From Membranipora membranacea (lineage: Eukaryota; Bryozoa; Gymnolaemata; Cheilostomatida; Membraniporidae), in the NCBI GenBank assembly GCA_914767715.1, contig OU612067.1:10106001-10170000 (forward strand): DNA of 64,000 nucleotides, given 5' to 3'. How positions within the stretch are numbered: position 1 is the first letter of the stretch; each line of letters begins with the position of its first letter. The notes beneath the pieces were generated by a model that was not told the origin of the DNA, searched no databases, and was given only the letters and a program-made list of their open reading frames with translations. The translations under genes and the position numbers were made by a program. This document shows, in pieces, positions 24,501 through 35,961 of the stretch.

Positions 24501-27438
24501 AAGCCCAGAATTATGAGTCCAGAACCATCGGCTAGTACGCGTAAGTATCCCTTTCTCCTTTTAGTCTCTGTACAAAAATCAGGCTCATTGCAACAAAGAT
24601 ACAGTATCCAGTTTTTTCTGAGACTTGAACTGTGTTGTTCAAATGAGAGAATAATATTGGAACAGATAATAGCCAGACAACTTTGGACCGGAACTGAGAT
24701 CTGCTTCCGCTTCTAACACTTAATTGGAATGCCTCAGAAACATGCATAGGCGGTTCAATATATCAGTACACTCTTTAAAACATGTTCATTGCAGTAAGAT
24801 GAAGTTGGATTGAACCTATAGCAGGACAATTTCAAAAAGATTACAGATAAGCTTAAGATTTTTGAAAACTTATCATCTGAAATCCTTTTCACATAATTTG
24901 GTCAAATATTTGAATAAATTCCAACCAATAGATTGGCCGAGATCACTGCAGAGTAATCAATTTTGTTGCTGATGATAAATGTGACCAACTTGATCCGAAT
25001 CGATACGGTAATTTCCGGACTACAATAGCTCTGTCAAGTTTGCTAGACGGATATTCATCATCTGTTCCTATCAAAACTGTGGACCACCTCGCTACCTTTG
25101 TTATGTAACTAGATTTAAGCGCATTGGTCACTTTTTCAGCTCAACAATGGTATACTATAACAACACAACCCTATTAGTAACGAAATACATAAATATCTTA
25201 TGAGTTGTCCCCCTCTGTGAAAAATGGTGGACAACTCCTGATTGAACTGTTGAACCTTGATAAGGAACTTTTAGCATTGCATGGAATACTATGATATTTT
25301 AATTCCAAGTTTTTATTGTAGATGGATATTCACAATCGTGTGTGGAGTTGGGGGAAACTTCAAATCAGAAAATTGAAAGTGAGTTATTTGAATGTTGATA
25401 AATAGATTAATACTCCCTGGATGGCAGCGACCATTTCGATCTAAATGTTACACTTTTTTATCTGTTTGTCAATTATTAGGATGTCACTTACTGCCAACAC
25501 CAACACAATCAGGCAAAGTAATTCATCCACAGTCTTCCCTCAAATACAGGACAAAGTACCCCAATATATTCTTTGCGAAACAAAAGACTTTGCCTTTGGT
25601 TGTATCGCTGGAAAAAACTTTGTGAATAATTGGTTGAATGGATTTTCATATTTCTTCTATAGGGTTGCTGACAAACCTTGATATGAAGGTCAGCAAGATA
25701 ATCAGACACCTTGAGAGAGGAGAGAGTGGCAGTTTCTCTGCAGTCGAGAAAAACATACTCGACATGTTTGAGAGCCCTCTGGAATCTCCAGAGGAGCTCA
25801 TGCTTTTTAACGAGCAACTCAAAGAGGATGATACCAAGTATCAGCAGTTTGTAAGTAGACCAGTGGTTAATCAGTATTTTAATTTGCAATATCAAAAATT
25901 TTGGGTAGCAAATATGCTGCAAAAATAGGTGAAGGGAAAAATCATTTCTGCAGCACATGATCTACATCTGATGAATCATGACTGTGCTCGAATTAGTTTG
26001 CTCTTATTAAACATAACGGCAAAGAGAAGGCGAATTACAGAATGTCAACCATATCGCCAGATCGGCTACATGGGGGCCTGGACGGAAAACAACAGACTTT
26101 TTAACTTTCATGACACATATACAGATACGCCATTATAAAAATGTTGTGTTTTTTTTCAGTTTTCATAAAATTTATTCTTGCAGCAAAAATTCTGTGAGAC
26201 AATCGGAGGAAGGAGCCTCATTGAGGCTGTTTTCACCACAATGAGGAGAGTGGCTTCAAACCATGTTTGGCAGCATTTCACGCTGCAGGGCACAAAAACA
26301 AAACAGTGCCTTGCAGGCACAAGTGTCTTCAAGACGATAGGAAGTAGGTAAAGGCTTTGATGACAAAATGCTGCCTCAAGCGTAATTTACACACCTTTGT
26401 TGATTCAATGAGTGCTTTCAGAGTTATTAGCGGAAGTTACCTGCCCATGAGGTTTTGGAAGACAACTACTTGTGTAAGGCATTTAGTATGAACCCTCATG
26501 TGATGGGCAACATGGACAATTGTTATTCATTATTTACTCTGTGAGTTTTTAAGGGTAGAAGCACATGATATTTATGAGCAGGCAGGGGTAGTGGTTCTCA
26601 CTGTACTTCAAAAATTTTATGATAAATCTAGACAGGACATTAAATGGAGTATTAGCAGTGATGCATTTATTCTAGGGTGCCATTACACCATTGGGATGTG
26701 TAGTAGCAACGGTGTTATCATCAATCATATTTTGAGTTTGAGCTTTTCGAGATCAACTGATATTAATTTTAATCTACCCTATAGGAGTTTAGTTTTCGCG
26801 GCATTTAGGATTCGCATTTCGGTTGATTCCTAGATTGCGAAATTTAGTGTATCTTAAATTAAACTCACTCACCATAGTTGCATAAACAATGTACAATTAT
26901 ACAGGAATACACCTTCCCAAGCATGCAAGCTAGCGTGGTGTTGTGGTCTAAGTGTCTGCCTTGCAATCAGATGGAGAATTATGCCCTGGGTTTGAATCCC
27001 AGCTTGGACATTTTTTTAAAATTTTCACTAGTAAGCCTACTAGCGAAATTTAACTCTAGCTAAATTAAACTCCTATAGGGTAAATGATTTCTTTAACAAA
27101 TAACAACTCGAACGTGATTGTGAAACGCTGCTCAATCTCATGAAATTTTCAAACTCAAAACCCAATTAAAGTTGATCAAGTAGTAAATAAAACCTGGACT
27201 GCAGACCAAATGAGAACAACATTGCCAATAAACATTTCAATGGTCAAACCTCAAGTGCCTTATCTGTATATTGGGCTTTGTTTAAGTTTCTTATGTTCAC
27301 AATGTTTTACCCCAGTTTTGTTTGACTGCCTGCACTGCCTGCGCTACCTTCTAGTAATTGATATGTTTATCTTTCAAAGGAGCTGTGAGGGCACTGGGAT
27401 ACAATGACACTGCGGTGATAGAGAAGATAGAAAAGTAG
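21537..27438 (+). CDS. DUF4806-type protein gene, 11-exon model with possible disablements
   Basis: Exons with GT-AG borders: 21537-21668, 21982-22093, 22535-22597, 23232-23303, 23746-23853, 24470-24540, 25322-25378, about 25480-25517, 25663-25850, 26184-26343, 27380-27438 (stop TAG). The N-terminal module reads VSSNWIKK, then KCYWPPP and NWTLYDAKIL, the usual start of such proteins. A long acidic, Ser/Thr-rich linker follows. The C-terminal domain has LESPEELMLFNEQL, then ETIGGRSLIEAVFTTMRR and FKTIGRAVRALG, matching my memory of DUF4806. Most linker exons are phase 1-1 and multiples of three. Problems: an in-frame TGA at 21579-21581 (unless translation begins in an unseen upstream exon), exon 24470-24540 one base short at an A-run so it hits a stop, and exon 8 off by one. 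These could be a young pseudogene or sequence errors. An alternative last exon (27717-27777) overlaps an AATAAA. Confidence 0.65.
21982..22093 (+). CDS. Exon 2 of the DUF4806-type gene (KCYWPP module)
   Basis: Acceptor cag at 21979-21981, donor gtaatg at 22094. It encodes KCYWPPPTTNGK through DIGNWTLYDAKILQLT, joined in phase 0 to VSSNWI...KHSVV of exon 1. This SNWI-then-CYWPP pattern is the recognisable N-terminal signature of the family and fixes the frame of the gene. Confidence 0.7.
25663..26343 (+). CDS. DUF4806 domain exons 9-10
   Basis: Exon 25663-25850 ends phase 0 at gtaagt; exon 26184-26343 begins after cag. Together with the first codons of 27380-27438 they encode the conserved C-terminal domain: an acidic PLESPEELMLFNEQL helix, a GG-containing turn (TIGGRSLIEAV), a basic helix RRVASNHVWQHF with the conserved Trp, and a Lys-rich end. 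Function of the domain is unknown. Confidence 0.75.
26777..27080. mobile_element. 304-bp MITE with TA target duplication carrying a tRNA-Ala-like sequence
   Basis: Perfect 15-bp terminal inverted repeats CCCTATAGGAGTTTA are flanked by TA on both sides (26775-26776 and 27081-27082), as expected for Tc1/mariner-related MITEs. It lies in the intron between DUF4806 exons 10 and 11. The centre contains a tRNA-like segment. Confidence 0.8.
26925..27009 (+). other. tRNA-Ala(TGC)-like sequence within the MITE
   Basis: A perfect T-arm CTGGGTTTGAATCCCAG (26986-27002) follows an anticodon-type loop CTTGCAA (anticodon TGC) on a TCTG/CAGA stem and a D-arm-like TGGTGTTGTGGTCTAAG. The acceptor stem pairs only partly (CAAG with CTTG), and the variable region is unusually long, so a working tRNA is doubtful. 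A tRNA-derived SINE head or a captured tRNA pseudogene is more likely. Confidence 0.6.
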
Positions 27439-27779
27439 CGAGCAAATAACAAAGGTCATTGCTAAGCCGATGCTCAATGAATGATAAATTTTTATTTTAG
27501 GAGCCCTACTTTGAGTTTACTATCTGACTCTGTTACCATTCAATCCAACGAATCATATAACTATTTTGAGCTTTGAGCTCAGACCTCTGTACAAGAGCGG
27601 ACAACTCCTTAAAATACAAAGGAGTCTTGAAAGAAGCATTGTATCGGTGGAGTTGAACTAAATGCATTGTAGGAAAACAACTGTAATAAGAATGTGTTGT
27701 TATTCTCTTCTTTTAGAAAATCACAGAGCTTACTCTGAATGGGGACAGCGATGACTGCAGCATAGATAGCCAATAAAGT

Positions 27780-30700
27780 AAAAAAATAGATATCTAACCA
27801 ATTTTATTTTTCTCCACCATTAATGCTCATTTTCTACTTTTGATAAACAAAATTGTTGATTACACGTATATAATCATCATTGAACATTATTTTGCAATGA
27901 ATAAAACAACTTGGAACATCACTACACTCTTTGCTAATCAAATGACGAATATGAGGATTTGATAGACTTGTAAGGTAAACAGAGCTTTGAAAGTTGTAGT
28001 GCTGAAGCAATGGCTGTTGTCTTACTGTCATTGCTGTGCCGTGCAAGTCGTCAAGTCAGTTCAGTATTGACGAATTGGATTGTCATGATGACGTTATATA
28101 AATGGTTTCTCCAAATATCGGGCAAAAACGTGTTTTTAGTAGAGTTCGACGATGACGGATTGGATTGTTATAAAGACATTATGTAGATGGTTTCTTCAAA
28201 TATCGGGCAAAATGCGCTCAGGGAATCGCCACGATACTGGGTTTCAATGATAAAAAATTTTATCGTGAAACTGTTATGAAAACATTTGGTAAAACATCGT
28301 TCGAAACTATTATCACGGCAATAAAATTGTGTCTACACATTTTGCTATTTTGATGTCGTGGCACGACGTTATCACGAGGACCACTACTGTTATCATAATG
28401 TTATCAGAAGGTTTTCATAACATTTTGTGTTTGCTGGGATGTGGCTAGATGGAACAACTGTTACGATGGACGATGCTGACCTTTGGAGGGATAATAAACC
28501 TCATGGCATCATATCAAGTTTTAATCAGTGTATAGGGATGTTGGCTTGAGGTCAAGCTCCGATCCAAGCCTATGATTTTAGATGCTCATCCCCTTCGTGT
28601 GCATTATGTGAACTTTGAGAAGGGATATAACAAAGATTACCTTGTTCAATTACCTGAAAATGTGTGATCATTTGAGCCCTGTATATTAATTGATGCGTGA
28701 TGCTGGCAAAATACGGATCCAACTCTCCCTGCTGTCCTATTATTTCAGTTTATCAAACATTAAGGTTTTTTTGCCTCATTGTTGGTTGCTTGACAGGATA
28801 TAACGACTATTTGATTTGCGCAGCAGCAAAACCTAAGTCGAGAGAATGGAGCTCATGGAAACATCATTGAAAAAACTCAGTAACTTCATATTGTAAGCTT
28901 AATCACCTTTGTAAGAAAAGGATCATCATTTAGCGAGAGTCTGCTATTGACCAGTACAATATCTGTATATGGTATTTGGGTGAATTGGAAGCAGGATCTA
29001 AATTATAGCCGTATGCGCCAACTGATTTTTACTCACGACATGTAACAGTTGACAGTTGACAACTGTAAATGAATGTCAATGTGATGAAAAAAAGTCACCT
29101 TAAACCGTTCTCAATTGCATCACAATAGTTCATCTAATATATTATATCTTGTGATAATATTTTAATTTCATACCAACATACAAAAGGGATATAAAATGTA
29201 AAATATATATAGTCTTGAAGAACTGGTGTATAGATGCCAGATCTATTTGTTAGGAATTCCAATAAATATTTAACTTATTAATTCAAAGCATTTTGACGAA
29301 GCATTTGTCTGCAGCATTGTGGTTTAAACTACTATTGTTCAACTTTAATCAGTCTAATGAGACTGATTAAAAATGAACAATAATTATTACAGGTGTAATG
29401 TCGCCTGAGACTAGGGAAGCAGGGAGTACCCATGACCCTCTGGCATATCAGGGGTTGACTTTTTAACTCCAGATTTTCAGGGGTTGAATAAATCTGGGGT
29501 TGGGAGAGAGAATCTGGGGTTGAGAAGTGTAACATGATAAAAATAAGCTCAAACTCATCACTCACTTACAACATTGACTGGGCCTATGGGCGCGGCCATC
29601 TTGTTATCACTAGGTTACAAGACTAAAATCATACTTCGTTGGCTATTATAGCACTCTTAACTTTTTTGATTTGGGGAATGTACTATAATTTAGAGGTCAC
29701 ATAAGTTCATGAAGCATGAGGATCTGAATGAAGCTGTTACAGCTACTACACGATACAGCTAACAGAACTGAGCTAATTCCTGCAGTGAGTGGCCTCGGCA
29801 TGCAATTCCTTCATTCTAAGTATTTATTAACTCATTGATTCTAGTCTAAATCACATCCCAGACCCAGTGAGTTATGTTTGCAAGCCAAATCAAAATAGAA
29901 TCATCATGTTAAGGTGCAATCAGGGAGAATGGTGATCGGTCCAAATTACATAATTGAAACTGCTGAGAGTGAGTACATGCAAGGATTTACTCCTTGGTAC
30001 ATGTCACTACACATTATTAGTTGGCCCTTGACTGGCTTAGGGGCACAGGCCTCCTTATTATACTGGTTGTGGGGGTCTGTGGGGTGGGAAGAAGAGGGAG
30101 ATCTCTTCTTTTTACACAAAGTTGAAACCCCAGATCAATGAGCTCAACACCAGATCCTTTCTACCCTAGATTTTACTTGAACCCCAGACCCTTTTCGCGC
30201 GGATCTTGGGTTCAAAAATAAACTCCATACGCCCCGCCTAAGATGCCTAGTAAAACAGTAATAATTTTATCATTTGTATCAAAATGTTTTCTATTGAAGA
30301 ATGTGCGGTAAGTCCTCAATAATTGATTTGCAATAGTAAAATACTAGTTTGATGAGCAACTGCTCACTGTTTGGATTCCCTGAACCACTAAATAATTCAA
30401 TATTATGCTATGATGCCAAAGGCTGTCAGTTTCCCGGCTTCACACAATGACTTGTTGGTTACTGATCAATACAAGGTGCATTCAGCAAGTAGGAAAGTAT
30501 TCTAATTATGTTAGATGATCTGCATTTGGTCACATTCCATGGGATCTTGAATGATGTTAGATTCCCCAGATGCAGAGTCCAGCTGAACCCAAGCTAATCT
30601 TCAATGCATAATGTCCCATCTTTGCAAATAGTTCATGTAACATAATGAATTGTTGCTGATAATAAAAGTATATATATATATATCTAAGAAAGTCTGAGTT

Positions 30701-31616
30701 ATGACAAAGTTCATATAGTAGTCTTAATATTTTTGGGCTGACCACATAATGCATAAAAAGGGCTGCTAAACATCGACAGAAAATAGTTTTGTGCACCGTA
30801 AAAACAGGCTAAACTCCGCTTTCACAGCTTTCTTTGGATCTGTTTGGCATGCTGAGGTGTCTCACTTTACATGTGTTGATTGACCTTCTATAACAGATTG
30901 TGACATAATGGTTACTTTTCTTGCCTTCACTTCGCGGTGATGGTGGAAATTTGAGAAAGAACATGTTGGAGCTTCATGCCTTTGTTTCAACATGCACCAA
31001 TCAGTGCAATGACAACGGCTTCAGGCTTGTAGCAAATTGATATACAAATGGCAAGCTCAGTCGTGCAATGTCTGACATTATAGATTTTTTTAACACGATT
31101 TATGTTACGACAACGATTCTCAACCAGGGGATTAAAATTGAGTTATTTTTAATCTCAAATAGATACAACATGACACAGATTAAGTACGATATTTAAAAAT
31201 CCAAGAATTATTGGTGCTCTTGATATGTTGAGCTGAGCTGGACTGCTACAGGAAGCAAAAAGAAACTGGTCGATGGCATGCCTCAGCGCCTCTTTTTTGA
31301 GCAGAGGATTTTTCAGTTTGGTGCCAGCATAATAATGTGGCATGCTCAGCGCAAAATATAGAAACTCAAATTAGGTTGTGGTTTGACTAGATAGCTTGCA
31401 GGTCTTCAGGTTGAGTTAGATATGATTATTGGAAGATGAGGACTTAAGATAATCAATGACGCAAATAAAATGAGAAAAATACATAGAGACAAGCAGGAAA
31501 CCCCTAGGTACAGAGTAGTGGAAATAATACTTAAACTACTGCTGTCACTCATGCAAATTTGTGCTCATTGAATTCTGCATAGCACCAAGATAATTAATTG
31601 AGACATAAAACTCATG
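27780..31616. other. Intergenic stretch with a two-copy 83-bp repeat and hairpins
   Basis: 28066-28130 and 28149-28212 are two diverged copies of an 83-bp unit. A long hairpin with stem ATCAGTCT/AGACTGAT lies at 29335-29382. 29440-29525 and 30120-30190 both contain scattered short AATCTGGGG/CCCCAGA-type words in opposite orientation, but no clean element could be delimited. No supported exons. Confidence 0.4.
28240..28441. mobile_element. MITE end of the CCCAGCAAAC family
   Basis: The right end ATTTTGTGTTTGCTGGG (ending 28438-28441) is the complement of the left end at 13812. The interior is rich in GTTATCA/TGATAAC words typical of such elements. The left border was not found. Confidence 0.45.
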
Positions 31617-31812
31617 ATTGTCACCTAATGGACAAATAATTTGCACAAACTGATCTTCAAAATCAGGGCATGAAATCAAGGCACCAGCTAATGATGTGTA
31701 CAGTGTGCACTAGTTAGAAGGTAACTACGTCACCTGATGCGGTAGATAATTAATTTCATACCCTAATTTTGACGGTCAGTTTCTGCAAATTATTTGCTCA
31801 TTAGGTGACAAT
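31617..31812. mobile_element. 196-bp MITE with ~45-bp terminal inverted repeats
   Basis: The two ends are near-perfect complements over about 45 bp, starting ATTGTCACCTAATG and continuing CAAATAATTTGCA. A clear target duplication could not be assigned (AT at most). No coding capacity. Confidence 0.7.
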
Positions 31813-31959
31813 GCTGAGATTGCAGCCTCATCTCATTAGTTTTGAGCTACACAGAATTCTGTAAGCACTCATTTGGCTGTGTAGCAGCAGTGGTTTAACA
31901 AGTAATGCTATGTGCCACACTCTGCCTAGGAAAATTCAGCAATTCTTTATCCTGTATGG

Positions 31960-32058
31960 GGCCAAGTTTGGCTTGTGCTAAGTTTGGCTCGAGCTAAGTT
32001 TGGCTCGGGCTAAGTTTGGCACGGGCTAAATTTGGCTCAGGCTGAATTCGGCTCGGGC
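31960..32058 (+). repeat. 16-bp minisatellite, about six copies
   Basis: Unit ctaagtttggctcggg repeated with few changes. A minus-strand open frame (31994-32239) crosses part of it, but the period of 16 shifts frame at every unit, so this is not a protein repeat. Confidence 0.85.
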
Positions 32059-32743
32059 AAAGTTGTCGCGATTCTCTCTGGGGCTCTATAAAATAATTTT
32101 TACTTCTCTCTTCTCTTCTTGTGGTTGCGTTGGTATTGTCATTGTCATCGACATTCAATTTAGAGTAGAGAGGCCAAGACATAGTCTTTCTTGAAAGTGA
32201 GAAAACCATTATCATGCCAACCCCTGCTTTATTATGCATAGATATGTATTTTGTGGTTTATGTTGACAACATAGCTGTTGATTGGTGCTGTAGTTTCTTA
32301 TCAATATAAAGGTAGTGTATAATTTGAATAATTAACATTATTATGGTAGATCTGCACATATATATTCACCCAGAGCAGTTATTTTATTTCTGGTACAGGA
32401 TACAATACAATAAAAGATATATGGTTAGGACTGCTATATTGTTACATGAAATAGTGCATCATACAGGATAGGATGTTGTATGGGGCCTATGAGTACAATA
32501 AACTGCAAACATCTATGATGATAAGATATTTTGAGTGTGATATGGTGTGGTGTGGTATAAATATCCTCTTTTAATCATGGTAAAAGTTTCTGACATATAA
32601 CCCTTTAGGTTTGACATTATCAGTCGGTGCAGAGTTACAAATAAACTAAGTATTTAAAAAAAACAAGGGTGAACTCACTTATAACAAACAAAACTATTGA
32701 TAAGCAATACAATTACAATACTATTAATTAGCAAACAAAACTA
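32059..32743. other. Intergenic stretch left of the segmental duplication
   Basis: No recognisable gene. It contains the region downstream of the stop codon of the minus-strand gene that ends at 32744. Confidence 0.4.
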
Positions 32744-34628
32744 TTAGTTGAAACCTTGATGCGTCCTATCTTCTACCCAGTCCTTATATAGCCAACAAAG
32801 ATCCCTGTCCACAAACTGGTCTGCATACAGTTCGACAACCACGTCCGACATAGAAAGTCCCATCATCAGGCCTCTGGTAACAAAATAAAAGGTACAATTT
32901 ATAGTTTAGCACCATTGTCAGTTGGATACACCAGCTGCTTTGAGTAAAAGATTTCCTGTTAGCACTCTATTTTCAATTTACCCATCAAAGACCATATTGT
33001 GTTGTTTGCGGATAGAATCTGGCTTAAAGCCTGGAGAGATTGAATCTTTCTTCTAAGGACAAGAGAAGTGGGCTACTGCCAAACATGTGGAAGCAGCTGA
33101 ATTATTTACTTCGTAAAATACTATGTAGCTTTAATGAAGTGATATTAATCTTTAGTCAGACTACTAGCTATGTGTCAGTGCAGGAATTTTTGAGATGTAA
33201 CATGTAGTTCCTGAGAACTTGAAAAGGCGATATATCAAGTTAATAAATCTTGGTGTGAGGTACATTGAATGAATTCGTTCATTGATAATAAAGGGGATCA
33301 TAGTACTGACCTGATTTATTTTTACAGCACGCTTCACAATCAGATCATTCTACAAATATATACAAAAAAATTGCAGTAAGTTTAAACCAAATCTGAGTAA
33401 CAGCAACAGGTAGGTATAAATGGTTTCGAGAGCCCTTGATTCATCATTGAATATTGTGTATTGGATATGATATGAAAGACATGCAACATAGAGGAAACAT
33501 ATCACAATTGCAACTGAAGCTCTTTAATCATGGTAACACAGCACTTTCCGATATCAACTATATTGATATATCGATAACACAATGCAACCATAAAAATTGA
33601 ATATCAAGTACAGAGTAAGGCAATCTGCGAGCCTTACAAGAGGTTGTTGCACAAACAAGATTTAAATAGCAGCTTGAGACTGTGCTGAAATTTCGAAACC
33701 CTTTGCATTCCATTATCAGATGATGGAATATCCACATCTTTCACAATATTAACTCTGAAATAACACAGTCATGGCCAATTGTAGCCTGTCTAGATAAGCT
33801 TCGTTGAACTCCAAGAAGAGAGTGCTTCCCATTTAAAGTAGGTCAATCTTGGGTAAAATTTGATTGCCAAACAGAATTCCCAAGTTTTTGTATAAGAATT
33901 CTCTCCCTTATTTCAAGAGAAGACAATTGCCTTCGAAACAGGCTTGACAAGAGTCGCTCTGCTCCCCCCCCCCCCCACCCCACAGCAACCGAGAAACTCA
34001 TTGGTACGATTGTGTTACATGTTTCTTCATTGACATTGTTCGCATTGCTTTTTCCATCGCTCTTGCATAATTTATGGTGAGATTTTAGCTACTAGGTCAG
34101 GGTATCAGGGTCAGGTCACCGGTATTGGAATATGAGGACAGATTGCGATATTATCCCAACTGATAGCTTACCTTAGTTACTGTAGACAAGTTTTCTGTTC
34201 CGCGTAAATTAACTCTGTCTGTTGTTAAGAGCCAGGCGAAGACACCAACAAGAGCGAGCAGTAAGCATCCCAGAATCAAGGCCACATAAAAGGAGATTGG
34301 CCGTTTGTCGGTCTTCATGCTTTTCATCTAAAGAGTAGAAAGACAAGGTATGAGTTGCTTCAAGAAACATGTTATGCCTTCTATGTATTACGTACATTTA
34401 TTATGAAAACAATCATTTGTTGAAGGTCACTCAAATATGAGCAAGATTGCTAAGATATAACACCAAACATTGAAATATTGGAATGCACTTCTGAGTCCAT
34501 ACTTTTGCACCCCTACAGGCAGATTTGCTCAACATTGATACAATTTTGAGTTCCAGTTCAAACCTCCGACTTATAAACCAGTTCGTTCAACCTAATAATA
34601 CACTTACCTTAACTGTGTCGATCTTCAT
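32744..34628 (-). CDS. Type II single-pass membrane protein, copy A
   Basis: Minus-strand exons: 34608-34628 (MKIDTVK, donor gtaagt), 34172-34327 (KSMKTDKRP, then hydrophobic SFYVALILGCLLLALVGVFAW and a polar stem, donor gtaagc), 33311-33349 (NDLIVKRAVKINQ, donor gtcagt), and 32744-32873 or less (starts RPDDGTFYVGRGCRTVCRPVC; in phase 0 it stops at a TAA about 29 codons in, although another frame stays open to 32744). All internal junctions are phase 0. The basic N-terminus and single hydrophobic segment predict N-in, C-out topology with a short extracellular tail holding clustered cysteines. Paralogues lie at 3.9-5.9 kb and in copy B. No known family recognised. Confidence 0.6.
33964..33981. 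repeat. Poly-C tract and related homopolymer runs
   Basis: Long C or G runs occur here and at about 35792-35807, 49626-49637, 49840-49852 and 51724-51743. Run lengths differ between copies A and B, so they are unstable or error-prone. Confidence 0.7.
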
Positions 34629-35961
34629 GTTGATAGCTGACTGCACTGATGCTGTGACTTAACTGACACACTTGACACAAATATTTGTTATGAGATCAAG
34701 ATAATAATAACAACATTGACCTTTTCATCTAGGGCTGGGCCGCATAACCACTTTAATTGCTCCCACAGCAAATGAGTCAAGCCTTTGCTGCCTCACTGAC
34801 AGTCATAAAGAAAAATAAAGCCATTTTTATTTCGCCGATTGAGTTAAGAGTGCTCCATAAGATTACAAATCTATGAAGTTTTTTGAACAGAGCACCCAAC
34901 TAGACACCAATTCGAAGAAAGTACAACAGCGCAGAGGAGACGTTTCCTCTGAATTAACCAAAGAAAATCAGGCTGGTTACGGTAACCTAGTGTGATCGAT
35001 TGGCTATCATCCACCACATTTATGGATAAGGTATGTGCTAGTCACAGGTGCTCTTCTAATAACAGTATCAGCCCAATGTGTTTCATTTTTTTTGCATTGC
35101 CCATCCCTAGTTTTGCCTGACCATCATATTGATGTGACATTTTAATTACTTGAACAATCATTTGTTTTGTCATATCAAGTTTACTGAAAACAAAAATGTA
35201 GCTGCCAAAAACAACCACTGTATATATAATAAGTATGTATGATATCATAGTCAACAACAACTTCCTCTCAAACTATTTTTTGACCTGATTCATACGATTG
35301 TTTTTATTGTTATTTATTATGTTGCATCATAATTGCTATCCTAGGTAAACAGCCGCCGTTTTTGTATTTATTCATGTCCTCCAGCAATAGAATTGATCTG
35401 CATGTATCAATGAACTGAGAAATACAGCGCATAGTTGGTATATAAAGTCTATGATTTTAATTATTATGGACCAACAATATTGTAGGAGTTATGTCCTTTG
35501 TTAACATGAGAAGACAACCCGCTGATCAGCTGTAATATTCAGTTTAAGACTATACTCTGTCTCATATAGATATACTGGTAATGACAGTGATTTTATGTTG
35601 TCCGAATTGATTTTATTCCATTTGCCATCATCCATGATAATGTGCAGAGGTAGTTTTTTTATTAGTCTTACGATCCTTGCACCAGTTGCTATTTCCATTC
35701 TGATCTATGACAGAGATCAAACACGTTTTTTTCCAGCTTACTCTTGTGATTATCATGAACATCTTCAACTTCCCAACTAGTACCATATGCAGCCCCCCCC
35801 CCCCCCACTTCCTACACGGATTGTAGGTTCATGCTTTAGAGGCTTCCGATCACTTTTAAGATTGCACACAATGGTAATAACTTGGCTTTTCAAGGGGCTG
35901 CATGCTTGTCATTATGACTTTAGTCAACAGTATAGTCAGTTAGGAAGGTGACAGGCTCTAG
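34629..35961. other. Stretch with an unusually conserved ~300-bp block
   Basis: 35490-35792 shows no difference from 51422-51724, whereas neighbouring sequence differs by scattered substitutions. Both strands are open: a minus frame 35501-35698 and a plus frame 35595-35780 with a hydrophobic segment (FFISLTILAPVAISILIY). Neither has decisive splice support, so I do not call an exon. Confidence 0.4.

Noticed and set aside
13812-28441. Inverted CCCAGCAAAC ends 14.6 kb apart as termini of one giant element.
   Set aside because: No matching target duplication, and an intron-rich host gene lies between. Two separate MITE copies of one family are simpler.
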